DNA of 64,000 nucleotides, taken from the NCBI RefSeq assembly GCF_001999245.1, contig NZ_CP019630.1:2472501-2536500 (forward strand). Direction: 5' to 3'. The notes below the pieces were generated by a model. It saw nothing but the letters and a program-made list of their open reading frames with translations. It did no database searches and had not been told where the DNA came from. Positions 1 to 7,940 of the stretch are shown here, piece by piece. The position numbers and the translations under genes were made by a program. The stretch's first letter is position 1, and each line of letters begins with the position of its first letter. This stretch comes from Roseibium algicola (GTDB lineage: Bacteria; Pseudomonadota; Alphaproteobacteria; Rhizobiales; Stappiaceae).

Positions 1-531
1 CACAGCAAAGACCGCCTGGTCTTCTCGCGATGTTCCCGTTTCAGCGGCGAGCCTTGCAGCTGCATCTGCAAGATCCGGGTCGCCGAATGGCGCGGGCGCA
101 AAAGCAGGACGGTCGTAAGCAACGGGCGGTACCTCCGGATCGACAGGTCTGATCATCCGGATCGGCGACCGGCTGAAGCTTTCCGCTCCTCCTGCCAGAA
201 CAATGTCCGCCGCACCTGCCTCGATCAATCTTGCGCCCATGACGATCGCATCAAGTCCCGAGCAGCACTGCGTATCGATGGTGAGAGCGGGAACCGTTTG
301 AGGCAACCCGGCGCGAAGCGCGGCAAGGCGGGCCGGATTGCCGCCGCCATAAAGAGCGTTGCCCAGAAAGACGCAGTCGACCTCTTCTGGCTCTATTCCG
401 GCGTCAACGACAAGCTGTGCAAGAACGGGTGCGGCAAGCTCGTCGGTCTGAAACAAGGCAAGTGCGCCACCGCGCGGGCAAACCGCCGTCCGCCGTGCTG
501 CTGCGATCACTGCCTTGCGTGTCTGCGTCAC
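1..531 (-). CDS. Thiolase family protein, N-terminal part (runs off window)
   Basis: Partial acetyl-CoA acetyltransferase-type thiolase; the first 177 codons are present and the rest lies beyond the left edge. The start is a GTG whose bases overlap the TGA of the upstream acyl-CoA ligase gene (GTGA), so the two are probably translationally coupled. The thiolase nucleophile region is visible as DTQCCSGLDA, with Cys89 or Cys90 in the nucleophile position, followed by the glycine-rich AGGAESFSRSP stretch usual in thiolases. It would condense or cleave acyl-CoA thioesters with CoA. As last gene after bioM-bioN-bioY and an acyl-CoA ligase it may serve pimelate/acyl-CoA metabolism, which is inference. 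The two active-site residues nearer the C terminus cannot be checked. Confidence 0.85.
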   Translation of the reverse strand, partial: MTQTRKAVIAAARRTAVCPRGGALALFQTDELAAPVLAQLVVDAGIEPEEVDCVFLGNALYGGGNPARLAALRAGLPQTVPALTIDTQCCSGLDAIVMGARLIEAGAADIVLAGGAESFSRSPIRMIRPVDPEVPPVAYDRPAFAPAPFGDPDLADAAARLAAETGTSREDQAVFAV

Positions 532-1982
532 CCGCTGCCTCCGGTTTTCGCCAAATCGGCCACGACCTTCCGAATATCCGGCTTGCCCCCTGGCGTCAGC
601 GGCATCTTTGCCCTGATGTGAATATGCCTCGGCACCTTGCCGGGTGCGAGACGTTCGCGGCAATGGCGCAGCAAGATCTGCTCTGCCCCCGCCAAAGACG
701 CACCCAGCTCAACCACCGCCTCCAGCCGGTGACCGCGCACCTGATCCGGTAACCCTGCGACGACTGCAAGGGCGACGGCGGGATGGTCGGCCAATACGGC
801 CTCAACCTCTTCCGGATAGACATTCAGCCCGGAAGTGATGACCATGCGGTTTTCCCGTCCTGTCAGAAACAGGAAGCCTCGCTCATCGAGAAAACCGTGA
901 TCGCCGACGGTGAGCCAACCGTCCCGCCAGAGCGTGTCCGGCGATGTGCCGCTTATATAGTGCGAAAACAGCAGTCCGCTCCGCACCCAGACCGGCCCGG
1001 CCCGGCCAGGGGCAGCGGGGGACGAAGGGTCACCGATCACGATATCGACCCCTTGCGCGGCACACCCGACCGAGCCTGCAGGGACATTGTCCTCAGGTGA
1101 GGACAGCGTGATGAAGCTGGTTTCCGAAGCCCCGTAGAATTCGAAAAGGCGTGCCTCGGGGAAAACCGACTTCAAGGCCTGCCTGTCGGCTTCACGCCAT
1201 TTGGCCCCGCTCGCGAGAACCTGTTTCACCGCAGCGATGGGACCGCTGCGCCGGGCAGCCTCGGCCAGAAAGTGCAGCTGGGTCGGCGTTGCATAAAGGA
1301 CAGAGCCTTCGGGGGCACTGCCAAGTTCCCTCAGGACGACGCGCGGGTCGAACCGCGGCGTGAGCACCACCTGCTGGCCGCAGGCGAGGCCGCAGACAGC
1401 GCCATAAAGGTGAAGTGAATGCGTGAGCTGCCCGGGCAGGACGACGCGGCTGCCTTTCGAAATACCGAAAGCCTGTGCTGACAGCTTGAAGCTTTCGAGC
1501 CACGATCTGTGAGAGCGCACATAGCCCTTGGGAACACCGCTGGAACCGGAGGTGAAGCCTGCATAAAAGAGGTCGTCTTCGTCCGGCAGGATCTCAGGTG
1601 GAGTTTCCGGTGACCTTCGCGCTTCAGTGGAACCGGTACCAGCCGTCAACAACACCGGCAGGGACTGGTCATCGATGACGAGGTCTGGCCCGACCGCTTC
1701 CAGAACTGCTGATGCCTGGGCTGAAGGCCAGTCCGGGTCCATGACCGTGGCGACACGCCCGGTGCGGGCGCAGGCAAAGAAGCAGACGACCAGGTCCGCA
1801 GGGTCCCGAAGACGCAGAACCACATAGCTTGCATGGTCGGTCCGATCACAAAGCACTGCCTCGATCCGGTTGATCCGGACTGCAAGCTCCTGCCAGGAGA
1901 GAGAATTCGGACCGCATGTGAGTGCGGCCCCAGTGGCTTTCTCACTGGCAAACCGGTCGAGATTGTCGCCGACGAAGGCCAT
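528..1982 (-). CDS. AMP-dependent acyl-CoA synthetase/ligase
   Basis: A 484-residue ANL-superfamily enzyme that should activate a carboxylic acid to acyl-AMP and then acyl-CoA. The P-loop-like AMP-binding motif TSGSSGVPKG is present, followed by the FYGASE motif of the adenylate site, the GDHGFLDERGFLFLTGR hinge region and a C-terminal lysine motif (PLTPGGKPD). The protein is somewhat shorter than typical long-chain FadD enzymes, fitting a short or medium substrate. It follows bioY by 26 bp and overlaps the thiolase start by 4 bp, so the five genes look like one transcription unit. A pimeloyl-type substrate is suggested only by the biotin-transport context. Confidence 0.85.
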   Translation of the reverse strand: MAFVGDNLDRFASEKATGAALTCGPNSLSWQELAVRINRIEAVLCDRTDHASYVVLRLRDPADLVVCFFACARTGRVATVMDPDWPSAQASAVLEAVGPDLVIDDQSLPVLLTAGTGSTEARRSPETPPEILPDEDDLFYAGFTSGSSGVPKGYVRSHRSWLESFKLSAQAFGISKGSRVVLPGQLTHSLHLYGAVCGLACGQQVVLTPRFDPRVVLRELGSAPEGSVLYATPTQLHFLAEAARRSGPIAAVKQVLASGAKWREADRQALKSVFPEARLFEFYGASETSFITLSSPEDNVPAGSVGCAAQGVDIVIGDPSSPAAPGRAGPVWVRSGLLFSHYISGTSPDTLWRDGWLTVGDHGFLDERGFLFLTGRENRMVITSGLNVYPEEVEAVLADHPAVALAVVAGLPDQVRGHRLEAVVELGASLAGAEQILLRHCRERLAPGKVPRHIHIRAKMPLTPGGKPDIRKVVADLAKTGGSG

Positions 1983-2008
1983 GATGTGGCCTTGCTGGAT
2001 CTACGGAA

Positions 2009-2563
2009 TTAAGACCGGGACAACACGGCACCCGGCAGGCCGCGTGCGACGGTCTGAACGATGAGCGCCGTAAGTGCGACCTTGACCAGGTCACCGGGAA
2101 TATAGATTGCGCTGCCAAGCGCGGCTTTCGGAAGGGAAAGTCCGGCCATGATGGCAACGCCCGGGATGCCGAAAGCGTAGACCACCAGAATGCCGCCGAC
2201 CGCAGCCGCTATTGCCGAAGACACCAGAATGTTCAGCTCGCGGGTCGACTGCATGATCAAGCCGGCCACGAGAGCTCCGACCGGCCAGCCGATCAGGAAA
2301 CCGACAGACGGACCCATGAAGACGCCAAGACCACCGCGGCCGCCGGACAGGAACGGCAAGCCCAGCGCGACGAGAAACAGGAAAAGCAGCACGGCAAGCG
2401 CACCACGGATCGGGCCGAGCATGACACCGGCCAGCATGACACCGAGGGTCTGCGCCGTGATCGGTACACCGCCGAGAAAGGCGATCGCCACCGGCGGAAC
2501 CAGCCCCAGGGCGGCAATCAGCGCGGCATAGAAAGCAACGTGCACAAGAGACCTGTCAGCCAT
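2009..2563 (-). CDS. bioY: BioY, biotin-binding S component of ECF transporter
   Basis: Integral membrane protein of about 184 residues with six hydrophobic segments, the substrate-specific subunit of the energy-coupling-factor biotin importer. The GVPITAQTLGVMLAG segment followed by the GLPFLSGGRGGLGVFMGPS stretch is the BioY signature. An in-frame upstream extension to 2608 exists, but the ATG at 2563 gives the normal BioY N terminus directly before the first hydrophobic helix, with an AAGG about 11 bases upstream. It works with BioM (ATPase) and BioN (transmembrane coupling protein) encoded immediately upstream. A 145-bp gap separates it from bioN. Confidence 0.93.
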   Translation of the reverse strand: MADRSLVHVAFYAALIAALGLVPPVAIAFLGGVPITAQTLGVMLAGVMLGPIRGALAVLLFLFLVALGLPFLSGGRGGLGVFMGPSVGFLIGWPVGALVAGLIMQSTRELNILVSSAIAAAVGGILVVYAFGIPGVAIMAGLSLPKAALGSAIYIPGDLVKVALTALIVQTVARGLPGAVLSRS

Positions 2564-2708
2564 GATGAATTCGACCTTCTTCTCGTTAACAAGGGCGCTG
2601 CCGTTCAACCTCGCGCGGATCTTACCACATGAGGGTCAGGCAACGTCATCTGTGGGCGGGATATCCCAGTTTTTGGCCGAATGCCAGCCATATGGAGCTT
2701 CTTTTCGG

Positions 2709-3317
2709 TCATCTTGACAAGCCTTCCGAGCCGCCTCGCGCCTTCAGTGCCTCGGCAACGTGATCCGACATGCTCAGGGACTGAATGGCGAAAGGCGCCA
2801 GCAGACGCCACGAATTTCGCGTGCCTGTTCGCGCCTGCCAGGCTTCGCGTAGTTGACCGAAAACGACGAGCATGTAGGGCGCGAAGCGAAGCACCAGTGC
2901 AACGCCCAGCGCCGGTTTGCGAGTAGAGAAACCGAGGAACTCGAGCGGCCTGAACAGCGGCTGGACGGCATTCAGCATATCGTCCATGCGGGTGGTCACC
3001 GAAACGAAGTTTGCAGCCAGGATCATGATCGCAAGCCGCAGGATGATCGTAATCCCTTCCAGCAGACTTCCGGACACCCAGTGAAGCGCCAGCAGCACGG
3101 CAAGCAGAAACGACATTGCCCGCAGGAGCTTCAGTTGCGCCAGTCCCTCGCGCCCGAGGGAGGCATAACAGAGGAGAACACCTGCAAGAGCCGGCAGCAG
3201 AACCCAAAATGATGTGTATCGCAGCAGCAGCAGACTGGCGACGGCAACAGCCAGAAGTTTCAGGCCCGCGGGCATCCGGTGGGCCCAGCTGTTGCCCTGG
3301 AGATAGACCGACATCAT
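2709..3317 (-). CDS. bioN: BioN, EcfT-type transmembrane coupling protein
   Basis: A 202-residue membrane protein with several hydrophobic segments and the C-terminal EALKARGG motif (Ala-Arg-Gly) that couples EcfT proteins to the ATPase. It forms the BioMNY biotin importer with its neighbours. The ATG overlaps the TGA of bioM, typical of tight co-translation; a second ATG three bases downstream is equally possible as start. The assignment as BioN rather than a cobalt or nickel CbiQ-type protein rests on bioY lying downstream. Confidence 0.9.
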   Translation of the reverse strand: MMSVYLQGNSWAHRMPAGLKLLAVAVASLLLLRYTSFWVLLPALAGVLLCYASLGREGLAQLKLLRAMSFLLAVLLALHWVSGSLLEGITIILRLAIMILAANFVSVTTRMDDMLNAVQPLFRPLEFLGFSTRKPALGVALVLRFAPYMLVVFGQLREAWQARTGTRNSWRLLAPFAIQSLSMSDHVAEALKARGGSEGLSR

Positions 3318-4093
3318 AACTCGGCAACCTCCACATCCATGCCCTGCCGCGAGACGACGTCTTCCTGAAACGCCGCCCGAACCGCATCCGGCGCGCCATC
3401 CATGCGCAAACGTCCGTCCTCCAGCCAGAGCAGTCTGTCGAAACCGTCGAACTGGCTGAGATCGTGACTGACGAGAACGATCTTCTGCGGCAGTGACAGG
3501 ATTTTCTGGCGGATCCGCACTGTCGTCAGTGCATCGAGGCTGGCCATCGGCTCGTCCAGCACCAAAAGGCGCGGCTCCATGACCAGAACCGCCAGGATGC
3601 AGACGAGCTGTTTCTGACCGCCGGAAAGTTCCGTGATCGGTTTGCCGGCCAGCCCCTCACAGCCATGCAGGGCGAGGAACGCCCGCGCGCGGCTGCGGCT
3701 TTCTTCCTTGCCGGCCCCGAGTTGGGTGAGGCCAAAGGCGATCTCTTCTTCCACCGTGGGAAAAATGGCCTGATGATCCGGGTTCTGGAACACGAAGCCG
3801 ACATGACGCGGCAACTCCAGTTCCGCCTCGGCGGAGGGGGCTCCAAAAAGCGTGAGGTTGCCGTTCGTCGGCGTACGCAACCCGTTCAACAGGCGTACAA
3901 GAGAGCTCTTGCCGGACCCGTTCAGGCCGATGATGCCGATCCGGTCTTCGGCAAGCTGCAAGGTGAGATCCTGCAGGATATGCTCTTTGCCGACACTCAG
4001 GCCAACCCGATCGAAGACCGCGTAGGGACTGGCGTCGGGATTACAGACACTGGGCCTGTCCTTGAGTTTCCTGCTTTTGGGCCAGAATGCCAT
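3314..4093 (-). CDS. bioM: BioM, ATPase subunit of biotin ECF transporter
   Basis: ABC ATPase of about 259 residues energising biotin uptake. Walker A GLNGSGKSS, Q-loop FQNPDHQ, signature LSGGQ, Walker B LLVLDEP and the H-loop VLVSHD are all present in order. An upstream in-frame extension to 4204 exists, but the ATG at 4093 is preceded by GAGG at good spacing and gives a normal N terminus, so the shorter form is chosen. It is the first gene of the biotin-transport operon; the 127-bp region before it holds an inverted repeat that could be an operator. Confidence 0.92.
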   Translation of the reverse strand: MAFWPKSRKLKDRPSVCNPDASPYAVFDRVGLSVGKEHILQDLTLQLAEDRIGIIGLNGSGKSSLVRLLNGLRTPTNGNLTLFGAPSAEAELELPRHVGFVFQNPDHQAIFPTVEEEIAFGLTQLGAGKEESRSRARAFLALHGCEGLAGKPITELSGGQKQLVCILAVLVMEPRLLVLDEPMASLDALTTVRIRQKILSLPQKIVLVSHDLSQFDGFDRLLWLEDGRLRMDGAPDAVRAAFQEDVVSRQGMDVEVAEL

Positions 4094-4171
4094 GTCACCT
4101 CGTCGCGGACGGCACTCCTTGCAAGGGCCGGTCCTGTTTTGCGCGCAGCTTATCGGTCGGATCTGCCGGCT

Positions 4172-4186
4172 TGTCAAAGACTGACA
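4172..4186. promoter_or_regulatory. Inverted repeat in bioM promoter region, possible operator
   Basis: TGTCA-N5-TGACA lies 79-93 bases upstream of the bioM start, in the only intergenic region before the operon. It matches neither the BioR nor the BirA operator consensus as I know them. The function is inferred from position alone. Confidence 0.35.
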
Positions 4187-4220
4187 GGTGCCTGGCAAAA
4201 TCACACATTACCGCAAGGCC

Positions 4221-5630
4221 TTACCCTACCGGGCGGGTGAGATCGGGCAATTCGGCCAATTGGCCGATGGTGGATCTGATGCGCTGGAGGGCCCAGCGGA
4301 ATCGGTCGTCGGACTGCTCGGATCCGAAGGTCAGGCGCAGATAGGGCGCCGGCTGGTGGTCCTTCGCCTGAAAATACCGGGATGACAAGACCGAAATGCC
4401 CTGGTGTCCGAGCGCGTTCTGAAGCGCGTCGGGATCGACGGTTTCCGGCAGGCGCAGCCAGCCGAACACCTTGTTGACGTCGCTCTGCAGGAAATGCGGC
4501 GCGAGCAGGTCACGCGCCGCCAGGAACCTCGTGCGGTTTGCCTTGCGCTTCAGGCGCAGCGTCTTGAACAGATGTCCCTCGCGTACCCAGCCGGCAATCA
4601 GTTCTGCCGTGATGGGGGAGGCCATCCAGGTGCTTTCACCGATCTTGTTGCGAATGCTGTCACCGAAAGGCCCGGGCACATGGACGAAGCCGATCCGGCT
4701 TCCGGGTGAACAGACCTTGGAGATACTGGCGATTGAGGCCGTGCGCTCCGGCGCCAGCGCACCGAAGGCGGGCAGAGCATCCGGCAGAAAAGGCGTATAG
4801 GGATCGTCCTCGACGATCTTCAGGTCGAATTGCCGGGCAACCGCAACCAGATCCTGCCGTTCTTCAACAGACATGGTGTGAGTGGTCGGGTTCTGCATGT
4901 TCGGCATCAGGAACACGCCTTTGACACCATGCGTCTTCGCGGCCTGGGCAAGCGCTGCCGGATCCATGGCGCCGAAGCCGCCATCGGCCCGTATCAATGC
5001 GGGCAAAGGCACCGGCTTCAGGCCGATGCTGGCAAAGGAACTGAAGATCGACGGGTAGGTGAACCGGTCGACGGCAACCGCATCGCCCGGGCGGAACAGG
5101 GCCTGGCAGGTGACCTGAATTCCGTGCTGCGCGCCACAGGTAACCGCGACCCGGTCCGGGTCGGCTTCCAGACCGTAGTCCTTGAAGACGAGAGCCCCGG
5201 TTTCGCGATGCGCCTTCAGCCCTTCAGACGGTACGAACCCGTTCAACCGGTCGATCCCCACCGTGCGCGCCATCCGCGTCAGCCCGTCGGAAAGACTCGG
5301 GTTGAGATGCGGATAGGCAAAGTTTCGCGCCAGATCGCAGGTTTCCGGCTCGTCTTCCTTCGGGACAAGGGGCGAAACCTTCTGGGTTTCAGAGGCAATA
5401 TAGGTGCCCCGTCCGGTTTCTCCCTTCACCAGCCTGCGCCGCTCGGCTTCGCCGTAGGCACGGGTAATGGTGCCGAGCGTCACGCCAAGCTGATAGGCAA
5501 GTTCGCGCTGTGGCGGCAGCCTGTCGCCCTGGGCAAGCGCCCCGGTCTTGATGTCGGCTTCCAACGCGTCCGCGATCGCCAGATAGATCGGGCCACCGGC
5601 CGCTTCGATGTTCGGGATCCACATTGTCAT
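4221..5630 (-). CDS. MocR/PdxR-type regulator (GntR HTH plus aminotransferase domain)
   Basis: A 469-residue transcription factor with an N-terminal GntR winged helix (residues about 12-78, including QLGVTLGTITRAYGEAERR) fused to a fold-type I aminotransferase-like domain. The PLP-binding lysine lies in SISKVCSPGSRIGF and the substrate/PLP contacts are in CGAQHGIQ. These regulators sense an amino compound or PLP and control neighbouring genes. It is divergent from a LysE-type exporter, with direct and inverted repeats between the two genes, so it most probably controls that exporter. The effector is unknown. Confidence 0.92.
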   Translation of the reverse strand: MTMWIPNIEAAGGPIYLAIADALEADIKTGALAQGDRLPPQRELAYQLGVTLGTITRAYGEAERRRLVKGETGRGTYIASETQKVSPLVPKEDEPETCDLARNFAYPHLNPSLSDGLTRMARTVGIDRLNGFVPSEGLKAHRETGALVFKDYGLEADPDRVAVTCGAQHGIQVTCQALFRPGDAVAVDRFTYPSIFSSFASIGLKPVPLPALIRADGGFGAMDPAALAQAAKTHGVKGVFLMPNMQNPTTHTMSVEERQDLVAVARQFDLKIVEDDPYTPFLPDALPAFGALAPERTASIASISKVCSPGSRIGFVHVPGPFGDSIRNKIGESTWMASPITAELIAGWVREGHLFKTLRLKRKANRTRFLAARDLLAPHFLQSDVNKVFGWLRLPETVDPDALQNALGHQGISVLSSRYFQAKDHQPAPYLRLTFGSEQSDDRFRWALQRIRSTIGQLAELPDLTRPVG

Positions 5631-5651
5631 GAGAACAATGTTATCATTGAC

Positions 5652-5707
5652 TGATACAATACCTCAAGACAATTAGTATCTCCGCTATTTTGTATCGATT
5701 GTATCGA
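5652..5707. promoter_or_regulatory. MocR-type operator repeats between regulator and exporter
   Basis: Two head-to-tail copies of TTGTATCGA occupy 5690-5707, and an inverted copy (TGATACAAT) is at 5652-5660. This mixture of direct and inverted half-sites is the usual architecture for MocR dimers. It sits in the 106-bp divergent promoter region. Confidence 0.7.
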
Positions 5708-5736
5708 AACACTCGATGCTGTGTCTGGAGATACCC

Positions 5737-6333
5737 ATGGATTACGCCACGTTTCTCGCCTTCGCGGTGTTCGTCATCGTCATGACCGGGACACCCGGTC
5801 CGGGCAACCTGACCTTTCTGGCCATCGGCGCATCCGCAGGGTACCGCACCGCCTTTCCCGTGATTGTCGCCTCGCAGATCGGATCTTTGCCGCTCAAGCT
5901 CAGCGTTGCCTATGGCCTGGGCCATGTCATGGCCGGAGGCGGCACGGTGGTGACTGTCTTCAAGGTGCTGAGCATGGCCTATATGACCTATCTTGCCTGG
6001 CGGATCGTCTGCCTCAGCGTCAAGCCGAAGGGCGAGGTCGCGCTGCCCAGTTTCTGGGAAGGATTGCTGATACACCCGCTCAGCCCGAAAACCTGGGCCA
6101 TGAACCTGGTTGCCTTTTCAACCTTCCTGGCCGGCAACGGGCTCGGGATCCACGAAAACGCAATGATTTTGGTGGCGGGATTTACCCTCGGCGGAATGGT
6201 GTTTCATTCCCTATGGGCCCTGGTTGGCGTGTCGATCCTCGCCCTGATCGGCGAAGGCCCGCTCATGCGAGCCATCACGGTGACCATGGCAATCGCCATG
6301 TTGGCGGCGACTGTTTGGGCACTACTGATCTAG
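5737..6333 (+). CDS. LysE/RhtB family amino-acid exporter
   Basis: A 198-residue, very hydrophobic inner-membrane protein with the family N terminus (TGTPGPGNLTFLAIGASAG) and about six membrane segments. It should export an amino acid or derivative by proton exchange. An upstream ATG at 5716 would add seven residues, but the ATG at 5737 has a GGAG seven bases upstream and gives the normal family start. Control by the divergent MocR protein is inferred from the repeats between them. About 248 bp with no convincing gene follow. Confidence 0.88.
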   Translation: MDYATFLAFAVFVIVMTGTPGPGNLTFLAIGASAGYRTAFPVIVASQIGSLPLKLSVAYGLGHVMAGGGTVVTVFKVLSMAYMTYLAWRIVCLSVKPKGEVALPSFWEGLLIHPLSPKTWAMNLVAFSTFLAGNGLGIHENAMILVAGFTLGGMVFHSLWALVGVSILALIGEGPLMRAITVTMAIAMLAATVWALLI

Positions 6334-6581
6334 CGAAGTCTCGCTGCTTTTCGATTATCTGCACGGCAAGACGGCGGAAGAAATCGCCAGATATCCGGCA
6401 ATGAAGCTCGCCAATGACCAACTTCGCAAACAGGTACAATGCCTTGCCGGCGCTCAAGAAACTGACCTGACCGGAGGCACAGCGTGAAGCGAGACAGATC
6501 CGGCAGCATGCGCCTGCCGGATCTGCCCGACCGGCCACAGGGGAGACCGCGGCCGGGTGAAGGTCAGGCAACGGGTAAACT

Positions 6582-6818
6582 CTACCGCTGCAGGTCCTTC
6601 AGTTCCTTTTGCCAACGCGCCTCGAACGACGTTTCATGCGGGTTGGGGCCAAGCCCGATATCCCGGCGCAGCTCGTCCGTCAGATGAGCCACATTCACAC
6701 GCTTGCGGCCACGGGTTGCCATCCTTGCGAACAGAGAACCGATAAGCGACCGCAATGAAAAGCCCAAGTCTTGCTGATGGGTCGCGCAGCCCGATTTTGT
6801 CTGGGAGAGCCTGAACAC
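6582..6818 (-). CDS. DUF1127 small basic protein
   Basis: A 78-residue protein whose C-terminal half carries the DUF1127 core (LTDELRRDIGL). The start is a GTG, supported by an AGGAG eight bases upstream. Proteins of this family are small, arginine-rich and implicated in RNA-related or phosphate and stress responses in alphaproteobacteria; the specific role here is unknown. It is divergent from a LysR regulator, with an inverted repeat between them. Confidence 0.75.
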   Translation of the reverse strand: MFRLSQTKSGCATHQQDLGFSLRSLIGSLFARMATRGRKRVNVAHLTDELRRDIGLGPNPHETSFEARWQKELKDLQR

Positions 6819-6823
6819 GTCTA

Positions 6824-6846
6824 TAACTCCTGTTTCTTGTGAGTTA
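6824..6846. promoter_or_regulatory. Inverted repeat between DUF1127 and LysR genes
   Basis: TAACTC-N11-GAGTTA lies just upstream of the DUF1127 GTG, overlapping its ribosome-binding region. It could be a regulator site or an RNA hairpin over the Shine-Dalgarno; position is the only evidence. Confidence 0.3.
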
Positions 6847-6913
6847 CATATCGGCGGGTTCCGGTTGTCTTACCAACGAAAATTCGATAGACATGCATAA
6901 GGGAGACTTATGC

Positions 6914-7840
6914 ATGTCAGTGAATTTGCCACCACTTTCCGCAATCCGGGCCTTTGAAGCTGCAAGTCGGCACCTGAGTTTTACCAAGGCCGGCGACGAG
7001 TTGGGCATGACCCAGGCGGCTGTCAGCTACCAGATCAAGATTCTGGAAGATCGTCTCGGCTTTCAACTGTTCACCCGCAAGGCCCGCAAGATCGAGCTGA
7101 CCGACAATGGCGGACAACTGGCGGCGCGGGTGGTGGATGCGTTCTCCTCGCTTCGCAGTGCCTTCGAGGATATTTCCGAAAAGAACGCCGGCCAGCTTGT
7201 CGTCTCCAGCAACACCACGTTTGCGGTCAACTGGCTGTCAAACCGCCTGTTCGAGTTCCAGATGCAGAACCCGGACGTGGGCGTGCGCATCGTGCCCTAT
7301 GGCCCGCATGCTGAACCGGAGTTCAACGAATCCGACGTCGTGATCTCCGCCTGCAAGGCCCCTCCGAAAAACTGGCTCGCCCATGAAATCGTGCGCGCGG
7401 ACTTTACACCGATGCTGAGCCCGAAGCTTGCGGACACGATCGGCGGCGTCAAAAAGCCCGAGGACATTCTGAAATTGCCGCTGGTCGATCCTCAGGACCC
7501 GTGGTGGCAGATGTGGTTCGAGGCAGCGGGACTGCCGAATGTCGACCTGAGCGGTCACCCTAGCTCGCGCATGGGGTCACAGGCGCTCGAGGCCAACCGG
7601 GCGATCGCAGGACAGGGCGTCGCGATCCTGACCCCTTATTTCTGCAAGACCGCCCTTGAAAACGGCCAGCTGATCCAGCCGTTCAAGCTGACCTGCCATG
7701 CCGATGACGAAAGCTGGTACATGAGTTACCCGCCCGCCCTGCGCACCAGCCGCAAGGTCCGCCTGTTCCGCGACTGGGTTCATGCGGAACTGAAGCGCGA
7801 CGGCATGCCCGTCACCGCGCCGATGGCAGTGGTAGCCTGA
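6914..7840 (+). CDS. LysR family regulator, GcvA-like
   Basis: A 308-residue LysR-type regulator. The N-terminal winged helix reads LSAIRAFEAASRHLSFTKAG... and AAVSYQIKILEDRLG, the form typical of the GcvA subgroup, followed by a periplasmic-binding-like effector domain. The ATG at 6914 follows GGGAG at eight bases and is preferred over upstream in-frame codons at 6839 and 6893. It is convergent with purU. Genes it controls are unknown; glycine/one-carbon or beta-lactam-type regulation is known in the subgroup but not shown here. Confidence 0.88.
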   Translation: MSVNLPPLSAIRAFEAASRHLSFTKAGDELGMTQAAVSYQIKILEDRLGFQLFTRKARKIELTDNGGQLAARVVDAFSSLRSAFEDISEKNAGQLVVSSNTTFAVNWLSNRLFEFQMQNPDVGVRIVPYGPHAEPEFNESDVVISACKAPPKNWLAHEIVRADFTPMLSPKLADTIGGVKKPEDILKLPLVDPQDPWWQMWFEAAGLPNVDLSGHPSSRMGSQALEANRAIAGQGVAILTPYFCKTALENGQLIQPFKLTCHADDESWYMSYPPALRTSRKVRLFRDWVHAELKRDGMPVTAPMAVVA

Positions 7841-7876
7841 GGACACTCGTCCTCCCAACCCAAGCTTCCGGATCAT

Positions 7877-7911
7877 GAAAAAGCCCCGGCCATCCATCGG
7901 ACGACCGGGGC
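7877..7911 (-). terminator. Intrinsic terminator of purU (possibly bidirectional)
   Basis: Seven-base-pair GC stem (GCCCCGG/CCGGGGC) followed on the minus strand by a run of five T. On the plus strand only a weak T stretch follows, so it mainly serves purU. Confidence 0.7.
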
Positions 7912-7940
7912 CAATTGCTTTTCGGGCACCAAGGCCTGCC

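Noticed and set aside
2605..3399. Minus-strand open frame of 264 codons
   Set aside because: It overlaps bioN in another frame, is rich in Arg, Cys and Ala as shadow frames are in high-GC DNA, and has no recognisable motif.
4094..4220. BioR or BirA operator upstream of the biotin operon
   Set aside because: No sequence close to either consensus is present; only the TGTCA dyad was kept as an unassigned site.
6329..6484. Short frame after the LysE gene that reads like protein (SLLFDYLHGKTAEEIAR)
   Set aside because: It has no start codon before an internal ATG that leaves only 28 codons, and no ribosome site; it may be a remnant but cannot be supported.
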